Assembly (NCBI GenBank): GCA_025356795.1
Contig: JANXRR010000085.1
Location: forward strand, 1-5,136
Origin: Bacteroidia bacterium
GTDB taxonomy: Bacteria; Bacteroidota; Bacteroidia; Cytophagales; Cyclobacteriaceae
DNA: 5,136 bases
Reading direction: 5' to 3'
The notes under the pieces are model-generated. The model saw only the letters and a list, made by a program, of their open reading frames with translations. It was not told the DNA's origin and made no database searches. Numbering within the stretch: position 1 is the stretch's first letter; each line of letters begins with the position of its first letter. Position numbers and translations under genes: made by a program. Below are positions 1 through 5,136 of this stretch, piece by piece.

Positions 1-991
1 GAATAAAACCAATAATCCCTTCCACTTTTTCAGGATGATCATGGATATTAATTCCGTTGATAATTACTCTTCCACTCGATGGACTCTCCGTGCCATTAAG
101 AACATTTAGTAAGGTGGATTTCCCTGATCCACTGGCTCCCATAAATCCGATAAGCTTCCCTCCTTTTTCGGCTACGCTAACATTTTGAAGCCCAGCTCGT
201 CCACTTTTAAAATGATAGAAAATATGATCTGCAACAAAACTTATTTCTGTATCACTTTCCCCTACCAAAAACCTCCCAACAACATCACTGTAATAAATCG
301 GTTCAATCTTACTCCCTTTGATTGTACTACCTGTTGGAAAAACATTAATCTTTCTACTTTTTAAGGCAACGCTGTTCAAATAGAGAGTGGATATGCCAAG
401 ATATTTAATAAAATAAGTTTCAATATCGTGAAGCCGTAGAATGGCAATTAAGCCAGTAAGATTCTTGGTTACAATTCTTGGCCCAGGATGGGGATGTTCA
501 TCACCTCCTGCATCAATTATCATAATTGCTTTAGAAGATAGTTCATCTACATCCTGCCCGATGACAAAGGCTCTTATGTTTTGAATATCCTTAATAGAAA
601 TTTTCAACGCCTCTCCTATATAGAAAATAAGATTGCCCTGCCTTTCCGAAATTTGTCCATCATTAAAGACAAGTTCAATGATTTTGGCAATCAAAAAAAC
701 CTTTTGCTGCATGGTGAGCGCCTGATTTACTTGCTTGCATATCTGCATAATCTGAGCCCAATCATCAACAAATTCTAATGTATGGTCATCGATATCTGTA
801 ACCCCAACTAACTCATTTCTTCTATTGGATTTACAGAACTCGTCAAATAAATTCAGATAATATTTAATGGCTTCTTGATTGAACTGTAAAGCCAAAAACT
901 CTTTGATGTTGGCCCGCTCATCATCGGTTATCCTTTCTTTTGAAACGATAGCAAAAAGTTTGATGATAGCTTTTAACAGTTCTTCACTCAT
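1..991 (-). CDS. ABC transporter ATPase with TerB-like and FHA-like N-terminal regions (N-terminal 330 residues; runs off left edge)
   Basis: Reading the minus strand from the ATG at 991 gives 330 open codons to the window edge. The start is well fixed: an in-frame TAA lies three codons upstream (1003-1001) and this is the first Met after it. Residues 1-150 are mostly helical and contain VFNDGQISERQ (108-118), resembling the DG-x-I-x-x-x-E signature of TerB-like domains. Residues about 155-250 look beta-rich, with GSTIKGSKIEPIYYSD (231-246) resembling an FHA-like segment. The ATP-binding cassette starts near residue 251. Its Walker A is GASGSGKST (285-293, Lys291), followed by LLNVLNG and SGRVIINGINI, most like ABCG/ABC-2-type ATPases. 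The Q-loop, signature and Walker B motifs and any membrane domain would lie beyond the edge. From memory, Bacteroidota encode similar proteins of about 1000 residues with a C-terminal ABC-2 permease, so this is probably an inner-membrane exporter or envelope system with unknown substrate. ATPase identity is secure; the N-terminal domain names are inferred. Confidence 0.88.
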   Translation of the reverse strand, partial: MSEELLKAIIKLFAIVSKERITDDERANIKEFLALQFNQEAIKYYLNLFDEFCKSNRRNELVGVTDIDDHTLEFVDDWAQIMQICKQVNQALTMQQKVFLIAKIIELVFNDGQISERQGNLIFYIGEALKISIKDIQNIRAFVIGQDVDELSSKAIMIIDAGGDEHPHPGPRIVTKNLTGLIAILRLHDIETYFIKYLGISTLYLNSVALKSRKINVFPTGSTIKGSKIEPIYYSDVVGRFLVGESDTEISFVADHIFYHFKSGRAGLQNVSVAEKGGKLIGFMGASGSGKSTLLNVLNGTESPSSGRVIINGINIHDHPEKVEGIIGFI

Positions 992-1151
992 TGCTAATTT
1001 TTAGACAAATATTAGGCTCCTAATAACTATCATATTAAGGTTGAAAACAAGGAATTAAAGGTTGATTTTAGTTATTTGATAGTTAGGTCAAGTAACAGTT
1101 CATAAACGTATTAAAAACGTCAGCACTCAATAATGGAATAGGTATCGATAA
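992..1151. promoter_or_regulatory. Repeat-rich gap between prc and the ABC gene, candidate regulatory region
   Basis: This 160-bp stretch holds no gene. It contains a 7-bp inverted repeat, TATTAGG-CT-CCTAATA (1010-1025), centred about 26 bp before the ABC start codon. It also has a 9-bp inverted repeat, TAACTATCA (1024-1032) and TGATAGTTA (1077-1085), and a near direct repeat ATTAAGGTTGA / ATTAAAGGTTGA (1034-1044, 1054-1065). The octamer TAACTATC recurs at 1149-1156, inside a near-palindrome that overlaps the prc stop codon. The arrangement fits a promoter and operator region for the ABC gene, but no convincing -33/-7 pair is visible. The nearest -7 match on the minus strand, TAATATTTG (1014-1006), has one extra spacer base. 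Function is inferred only from position and symmetry. Confidence 0.35.
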
Positions 1152-1155
1152 CTAT
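1138..1155. repeat. 18-bp imperfect palindrome across the prc stop codon
   Basis: ATAGGTATCGATAACTAT is symmetric about 1146/1147 with one mismatched pair (1142/1151); the inner TATCGATA (1143-1150) is perfect. The minus-strand TAG stop of prc occupies 1154-1152, so the palindrome straddles the end of the gene. It could form a weak hairpin, but no run of T follows on the minus strand, so it is not a typical intrinsic terminator. A protein-binding site is the other possibility, since its right half shares ATAACTATC with 1023-1031. Confidence 0.5.
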
Positions 1156-3182
1156 CCAATTTTCTTTAATAAAATGTCTGCCAAGACTAAGATTCCCTCT
1201 CGTAAAAACTCGTCTTCAATTTTTGATAAGTCTTGCATTGGTAAACCATCTTTAGCAACAATTTTAGTATTAAGTTTATTGGTAGATGGTTTCTTTAAAA
1301 CAGCTTCTGCCATCTCTTGCTTGCGTTTTGTTTCATTAAGAGAAACTTTAGACAATGAAAGATTTTTCTTTAAATCTTCAGTTTCATTGATATAATTTTT
1401 TAAGGAAACGTCATTTTTAATTCGATCCTGATAATTCTTATTAATGCTTGATAAAAGTTTATCGTTTACATCTGAAGATTTCTGGAAAGATGTACTCGTA
1501 ATAACATCCCATGGCAAAGCGCTTGGGTTTGAACTCTCGCCATATTGTTTGGCATCAAATGCAGATGGTAAATTTATATCAGGCGTTACGCCTTTATTTT
1601 GAGTGCTGCTTCCTGTTATCCTGTAGAACTTTTGAAATGTGAGTTTCAGCTCGCCCACTTCTTCTTTTTCTTGAATAAATTTTTTAAGATCTAATACAGT
1701 TTGAACAGTTCCCTTTCCATACGTTGATTCACCCACAATTACCCCTCGTTTATAATCTTGTATTGCACCGGCAAATATTTCAGAAGCTGAAGCACTAAAT
1801 CTATTGGTAAGCACCACTAAAGGGCCATTATAAAAAATCTGCTTATCATCATCTTCTCCTAATTGAATTTTATTATTGGAATTCCTCACTTGAACAACCG
1901 GGCCATCTTTAATAAATAATCCCGTAAGGTCAATCGCTTCTGATAGTGAGCCTCCCCCATTATTTCTCAAGTCCATAACAATTCCATTAACACCTTCCTT
2001 CTGCAATTCAGCAATGAGACGCTTCACATCTCTTGTGGTGCTTCTGTAAGCTGTATCACCTTTTTGGTAAGCATCAAAATCCATATAGAAACTGGGCAAG
2101 GTTATGACACCAAGTTTAAGATCATTGCCGTTAAAATTGTATTTAATGGTATTCTTTTTTGCAGCTTGATCATCTAACTTAATCTTATCTCTTACTAATG
2201 ATATTTCTTTAGAAGGACCATTCATACCCGTTTCTGAAGGCAACAAAAGCAAACGAACCGCTGTGTTTTTGGGGCCTTTAATAAGTTTGACTACATCATC
2301 TATTCTCCATCCCACCACGTCAACCATCTCACCTTCAAGCCCTTGAGCAACACCAATGATAAAGTCGTCATTATGTATTTTATTAGACTTTTCCGCTGGC
2401 CCCCCGGGCATTACTCTAGATACCTTAACGTAATCATTTTCGATTTGAAGAAGAGCTCCAATGCCTTCAAATGAAAGTCTCATTTGTTGATTGAACAACT
2501 CAGTTGCTTTTGGTGATAAGTAATTTGTATGAGGATCATACGATTCAGTGATGGCATTCATGTAAACATTAAAAACATCCTCACTATTAAATTGAATAAT
2601 TGATTTATTAAATCGTTCGTATCGTTTCTTCAGTGTTTCAACTATTTCGGGTTGTTTTTTGCCTGCAAGTTTTAGGCTTAAAGCTTGGCTTTTTATAATT
2701 TTTCTCCAGATGTCATTTAACTCTGTGGTTGAAATAGCCCATGATTCTTTACTTCTATCCGCATCATAATATTCATCAATTGTATAATCAAACTCTTGCT
2801 TGATTAGGGTAGCCATTACATACTCCATTCTTTCAGCATAGCGCTTCACAAAAACATTGTAAATTTGATATGCTGGCTCAACGCTTTCACTGTGTATAGC
2901 ATCATCTAGCGAATACCTGAATTTTTCAAACGTTTTAATGTCTGAATCAAGAAAGTAAGATCTATTATTGTCTAGTTCTTTGCAATAAGAATCTAAAATG
3001 GCAGAAGAAAGGGAATCGTTTAGCTTCATCTTTCTATAATGATTATTATCCAAAATATAAGATACCACCATGGCCTCTTTGCCATAAATGGGCTTTGGCT
3101 TTAACTTAACAGAATCGGTGGGATTGGCATTGGTACCGAAAGAAATCAACATAAATAACAACAACACAGGAATCAGTTTCAT
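1152..3182 (-). CDS. prc: Tail-specific (C-terminal processing) serine protease Prc/Tsp, family S41
   Basis: This 676-residue protein is an exported protease that cuts envelope proteins at or near nonpolar C-termini (EC 3.4.21.102 type). A signal peptide is clear: Lys2, hydrophobic core about 4-16, likely cleavage after TNA (residue 19) and no lipobox Cys, so a soluble periplasmic protein is expected. Residues about 30-225 form the Tsp N-terminal helical region, including the conserved YDPHTNYLSP (215-224). A PDZ domain spans about 236-330, with the ligand loop near GIGALL and the MPGGPAEKS turn. The S41 core spans about 350-540. By alignment to E. coli Tsp, Ser465 in RFSASASEIF is the nucleophile, Lys490 in STYGKGTVQ is the general base and Asp476 is the third conserved residue; the spacings of 11 and 25 match E. 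coli S430/D441/K455. The C-terminal helical region (about 550-676) is present and the length is normal. No Shine-Dalgarno is evident; the signal peptide supports the start. Targets cannot be read from the sequence. Confidence 0.96.
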   Translation of the reverse strand: MKLIPVLLLFMLISFGTNANPTDSVKLKPKPIYGKEAMVVSYILDNNHYRKMKLNDSLSSAILDSYCKELDNNRSYFLDSDIKTFEKFRYSLDDAIHSESVEPAYQIYNVFVKRYAERMEYVMATLIKQEFDYTIDEYYDADRSKESWAISTTELNDIWRKIIKSQALSLKLAGKKQPEIVETLKKRYERFNKSIIQFNSEDVFNVYMNAITESYDPHTNYLSPKATELFNQQMRLSFEGIGALLQIENDYVKVSRVMPGGPAEKSNKIHNDDFIIGVAQGLEGEMVDVVGWRIDDVVKLIKGPKNTAVRLLLLPSETGMNGPSKEISLVRDKIKLDDQAAKKNTIKYNFNGNDLKLGVITLPSFYMDFDAYQKGDTAYRSTTRDVKRLIAELQKEGVNGIVMDLRNNGGGSLSEAIDLTGLFIKDGPVVQVRNSNNKIQLGEDDDKQIFYNGPLVVLTNRFSASASEIFAGAIQDYKRGVIVGESTYGKGTVQTVLDLKKFIQEKEEVGELKLTFQKFYRITGSSTQNKGVTPDINLPSAFDAKQYGESSNPSALPWDVITSTSFQKSSDVNDKLLSSINKNYQDRIKNDVSLKNYINETEDLKKNLSLSKVSLNETKRKQEMAEAVLKKPSTNKLNTKIVAKDGLPMQDLSKIEDEFLREGILVLADILLKKIG

Positions 3183-3210
3183 CTTTATTTATTTTATGTT
3201 TATACGGATA

Positions 3211-3239
3211 CTATACAATTGGGATGTCTATACATTGTA
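3211..3239. repeat. Short repeats in the prc leader
   Basis: CTATACAATTG (3211-3221) and CTATACATTG (3228-3237) are near-identical direct copies 17 bp apart. TACAAT (3214-3219) and ATTGTA (3234-3239) also form an inverted pair. All lie in the 66-bp gap between the membrane protein gene and prc, inside the predicted prc leader. They could be an operator or a weak hairpin, or chance in AT-rich DNA. Confidence 0.3.
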
Positions 3240-3266
3240 AATATATTTTTACGACAACTTATCAAA
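3238..3266 (-). promoter_or_regulatory. Candidate Bacteroidota-type promoter for prc
   Basis: On the minus strand, TTTG (3266-3263) is followed after 17 bases by TATATTTA (3245-3238). This matches the Bacteroidota consensus TTTG-N17-23-TAnnTTTG except for the last base of the -7 element. It lies about 55 bp before the prc start and overlaps the stop codon of the upstream gene, so prc could be transcribed independently of it. In such AT-rich DNA chance matches are common, so this is a candidate only. Confidence 0.33.
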
Positions 3267-4145
3267 ATCAAATTCTTCTAAAAAACGCTGCGCGTCTTCT
3301 ATAGATTGAAATTCATAGAACTTATTTCCTTTATGACCTGCTGCTATTTCAATCTTCACTAACTCAATGCTTCTGGGGCTTTTGGTTGATTTTGGTTTTA
3401 CATTCTTATAATCTTCGGCCTCTCGTGTAGAAATTGTGAACTGGGTGGCTCGCTTATTTTTACAGTAAGAACACTGATAATTCTTTAATAATTCCTTTGG
3501 CGATCCATCTTCATATTTTTCAACTATTTCTTCCTTTACAACTTTCATAGTAAAGAATCCACAGTTGTTGCAACGCAAGGCAATTAAATGACCAGAATAT
3601 TTTTCGATTTTAATTTCTTTGCTGCTTTCGTCAATCCACACATCGTAGTCAATAGAAAAAACATTTTCTTCAGCAATCATTCCGGCATCCAAGTGAACAT
3701 CCTCTTCATCTTCACTTAAGAGTTTCATCTTATTGCCAGTTTTGGCGTTAATTCTGGGCATATATCGCCACTTTCTTAATTTTGAATTTATCTTTGTGGG
3801 ATACCAATTATCTAATATTAAAGCAGCTACATAAGCGATAATGGTTGCGCCAGCTATTCCAAAGAAGAAGCGCACAAAAAACCAAGCCCCCATTTGATCA
3901 ATAGTTTTGGAAGCATACGTATTTATCAAAAATCCAATACCAACTGCTATTATCAAGAAAACCCTCTTAAACCAAACTATCTCTGATGTGTTAATAAAAT
4001 CATATTTAGATTTAAAATCAGGGATAATTGATACCCTAAAAAAATACAAAAAATAATATAGTATTCCAGCGGCTATAATTGCTATTCCTCCGAAAGTCAT
4101 AATGCTGCTCCATATTTCCAAAAACCCCGAAGAACTGCTATTCAT
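3249..4145 (-). CDS. Unknown three-helix membrane protein with a C-terminal Cys4 zinc-ribbon-like domain
   Basis: I do not recognise a named family for the whole 298-residue protein. Three hydrophobic helices lie at about 15-37, 60-77 and 88-110. Basic residues in the 38-61 loop and at 118-131 (KINSKLRKWRYMPR) suggest the N-terminus faces out and the C-terminal two-thirds is cytoplasmic. After an acidic stretch (LSEDEED, 143-149) comes FSIDYDVW (163-170), then two cysteine pairs, C192-x2-C195 and C225-x2-C228, typical of a zinc ribbon. The layout of the linker and YDVW motif recalls, from memory, the C-terminal region of Bacteroidota TPM-domain (YgcG-like) membrane proteins, though no TPM domain is present here. 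The gene sits 66 bp upstream of prc and 79 bp downstream of the pyrophosphohydrolase gene on the same strand, so co-transcription is possible. No Shine-Dalgarno is clear; ATG 4145 is chosen because the first helix begins soon after it. A metal-binding membrane protein is reasonable; any further role is unknown. Confidence 0.82.
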   Translation of the reverse strand: MNSSSSGFLEIWSSIMTFGGIAIIAAGILYYFLYFFRVSIIPDFKSKYDFINTSEIVWFKRVFLIIAVGIGFLINTYASKTIDQMGAWFFVRFFFGIAGATIIAYVAALILDNWYPTKINSKLRKWRYMPRINAKTGNKMKLLSEDEEDVHLDAGMIAEENVFSIDYDVWIDESSKEIKIEKYSGHLIALRCNNCGFFTMKVVKEEIVEKYEDGSPKELLKNYQCSYCKNKRATQFTISTREAEDYKNVKPKSTKSPRSIELVKIEIAAGHKGNKFYEFQSIEDAQRFLEEFDFDKLS

Positions 4146-4224
4146 ATAATTTAAATTTGTTTTTTTAATTCAGACACTAAAAGTAACACAAATAAAAGCT
4201 GCTTAAAACTACATTTCAATGATC

Positions 4225-4698
4225 TTAATTTCCATTAATAATTTGTTCTAAACTGGCAGGTGAATAATTCACAGATTTTATGGTTTTGTTATCCGATCTT
4301 CTGTACACTAACCATAAACTACCCTCTTGTTTGAAATAACATTCCGTTCCGTCCTTTTTTTTATAAAATTCCACTGTTGCTATTGCTTCTTCTTCTGATT
4401 TACATGCTTTACTCATGTTTGATCTTTGCACCTCTTCAAACAATGATTTGAATTTATTTGCTAGCCCAAATTCTAGTATGGCTCCTGAAAGAACGTATTG
4501 AAGATCGCAAAAAGCATCAGCAATCTCAATTATATCTTTTTCATTAATAGCATGTTCAAGCTCTTTGAGTTCTTCGGCCAATAAAGATATTCTGAGTTTA
4601 CATCTATTTTCATCTGGCAATTGAGGTGATTCTAGTATTGGATGCTTAAACGTTTTGTGGAATTCTGCCACCATTGATAGCGATTCAGGTTGCTTCAT
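4225..4698 (-). CDS. MazG/HisE-like nucleoside triphosphate pyrophosphohydrolase family protein
   Basis: This 157-residue protein belongs to the all-alpha NTP pyrophosphohydrolase superfamily (MazG, PRA-PH/HisE, dUTPase-2), which hydrolyses nucleotides to the monophosphate and pyrophosphate with bound Mg2+. The metal-binding signature is visible: E42-E43-x-x-E46 in LLAEELKELE, then E58-x-x-D61 with D65 in EIADAFCDLQYVL. Before it, VAEFHKTFKHP (10-20) is typical of the stand-alone HisE-like group, and EVQRSNMSK (89-97) is a conserved following segment. Residues about 108-157 form a C-terminal extension (FYKKKDGTECYFK to YSPASLEQII) beyond the roughly 100-residue catalytic fold. I recall similar tails in other bacterial and phage members, so it is probably normal for the subfamily. 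A role in histidine synthesis is not supported, as no his genes are nearby; nucleotide-pool clean-up in the cytoplasm is the likelier role, with substrate unknown. The gene is divergent from tyrS and first in a minus-strand run. Confidence 0.88.
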   Translation of the reverse strand: MKQPESLSMVAEFHKTFKHPILESPQLPDENRCKLRISLLAEELKELEHAINEKDIIEIADAFCDLQYVLSGAILEFGLANKFKSLFEEVQRSNMSKACKSEEEAIATVEFYKKKDGTECYFKQEGSLWLVYRRSDNKTIKSVNYSPASLEQIINGN

Positions 4699-4843
4699 TT
4701 TAAAAAATTAATTCCTAAAGCAAGCAAAAAAACGTTGGTTAAAAAAGCTAGTTCTTAAACTGCCCTAAGAAAATAATCTATGGAATGAGGATTAGGAGAT
4801 TATGATTCCAGTTGTAGAATTATATTTGCAGATTATTTAGAGA
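4699..4843. promoter_or_regulatory. Divergent intergenic region between the pyrophosphohydrolase gene and tyrS
   Basis: These 145 bp separate two divergent starts and must hold promoters for both directions. The tyrS side has a good -7 element (entered separately). On the minus strand the nearest match is TAGCTTTT (4750-4743), which differs from TAnnTTTG at the last base and lacks a visible -33 partner. I see no hairpin, T-box-like leader or small gene. Confidence 0.5.
4821..4828 (+). promoter_or_regulatory. Candidate -7 promoter element of tyrS (TAnnTTTG)
   Basis: TATATTTG, followed by C, matches the Bacteroidota -7 consensus TAnnTTTG exactly. It ends 15 bp before the tyrS start codon, which would leave a leader of only about 8-10 bases and no Shine-Dalgarno. 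A TTTG -33 box is not visible at the expected 17-23 bp distance, so support rests on the -7 match and position. Confidence 0.45.
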
Positions 4844-5136
4844 ATGAAAAAGAGTTTTGTCGAAGAATTAAGATGGCGAGGTATGATTCATGATATCATG
4901 CCTGGCACTGAGGAACAACTACAGAAAGAAATAACATCTGGTTATATTGGTTTTGACCCTACCGCAGATTCTTTGCACATTGGCAACCTGGTACAAATTA
5001 TGACCTTGGTTCATTTCCAAAGATGTGGACACAAGCCAGTTGCACTAGTTGGCGGAGCAACAGGAATGGTTGGTGACCCCTCAGGCAAATCTTCTGAAAG
5101 GAACTTACTTTCAGAAGATTTACTTCGCTATAATCA
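4844..5136 (+). CDS. tyrS: Tyrosyl-tRNA synthetase (N-terminal 97 residues; runs off right edge)
   Basis: This is the start of a class I aminoacyl-tRNA synthetase that activates tyrosine with ATP and loads it onto tRNA-Tyr in the cytoplasm (EC 6.1.1.1). [16 protein letters not shown] (34-49) holds the tyrosine-pocket Tyr34 and the class I HIGH-type motif as HIGN (45-48), a variant seen in TyrS proteins. [17 protein letters not shown] (70-86) is the characteristic TyrS stretch, with Asp78 of the tyrosine site. These positions coincide with the numbering of the well-studied Geobacillus stearothermophilus enzyme (Y34, 45-48, D78), which strongly supports ATG 4844 as the start. The KMSKS loop, anticodon-binding and S4-like domains would be beyond the edge. 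No frameshift or stop occurs in the visible part. Confidence 0.97.
   Translation, partial: MKKSFVEELRWRGMIHDIMPGTEEQLQKEITSGYIGFDPTADSLHIGNLVQIMTLVHFQRCGHKPVALVGGATGMVGDPSGKSSERNLLSEDLLRYN

Noticed and set aside
581..778. Plus-strand open frame of 65 codons
   Set aside because: It is wholly antisense to the ABC gene, whose frame is continuous with recognisable motifs; the translation shows no known motif.
1138..1157. Intrinsic terminator after prc
   Set aside because: The palindrome is AT-rich with a mismatch and is not followed by a T-run on the minus strand, so it does not meet terminator criteria.
1174..1395. Plus-strand open frame of 73 codons
   Set aside because: It is antisense to the C-terminal part of prc, which is intact and of normal length; no independent evidence for coding.
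4146..4224. Promoter for the membrane protein gene
   Set aside because: TAGTTTTA (4211-4204) and TACTTTTA (4186-4179) each miss the last base of TAnnTTTG, and neither has a TTTG/TTG box at the right distance. Chance matches are likely in this AT-rich gap.
4225..4698. Histidine biosynthesis enzyme HisE
   Set aside because: The fold and metal-binding motif are shared, but the extended tail and the absence of his genes nearby argue for a general nucleotide pyrophosphohydrolase.
1..5136. tRNA, rRNA, CRISPR array, insertion sequence or phage remnants
   Set aside because: No tRNA-like fold, regularly spaced repeats, transposase sequence or terminal repeats were seen; all long frames are ordinary cellular genes.

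Overview
The window is AT-rich and looks like chromosomal core DNA from a Bacteroidota bacterium, probably of the Cytophagales/Flavobacteriia type. That placement rests on four things: the protein sequences, the lack of clear Shine-Dalgarno sites, one good Bacteroidota -7 element (TAnnTTTG) before tyrS, and the type of large ABC protein at the left edge. No genus can be named from the sequence alone. I see no mobile element, RNA gene, CRISPR array or sign of recent transfer.

Layout, left to right: (1) the first 330 codons of a minus-strand gene running off the left edge, coding for an ABC ATPase whose nucleotide-binding domain follows about 260 residues of TerB-like and FHA-like sequence; (2) a 160-bp gap with several inverted and direct repeats, a possible operator region; (3) a complete minus-strand tail-specific protease (Prc/Tsp, family S41) with a signal peptide and an intact Ser-Lys catalytic site; (4) a minus-strand unknown protein with three membrane helices and a C-terminal Cys4 zinc-ribbon-like domain; (5) a minus-strand MazG/HisE-like nucleotide pyrophosphohydrolase; (6) a 145-bp divergent gap; (7) the first 97 codons of plus-strand tyrS, running off the right edge.

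Genes 3 to 5 lie on one strand with short gaps (66 and 79 bp), so read-through is possible. A candidate promoter before prc that overlaps the end of the upstream gene suggests prc may also be transcribed alone. The genes do not form one obvious pathway: they cover envelope proteolysis, an unknown membrane protein, nucleotide clean-up, a putative regulated ABC export or envelope system, and tRNA charging. I do not see a clearly new multi-gene system. The items most worth a second look are the N-terminal architecture of the ABC protein, the repeat cluster in front of it, and the apparent loss of cysteine pairs in the membrane zinc-ribbon protein.
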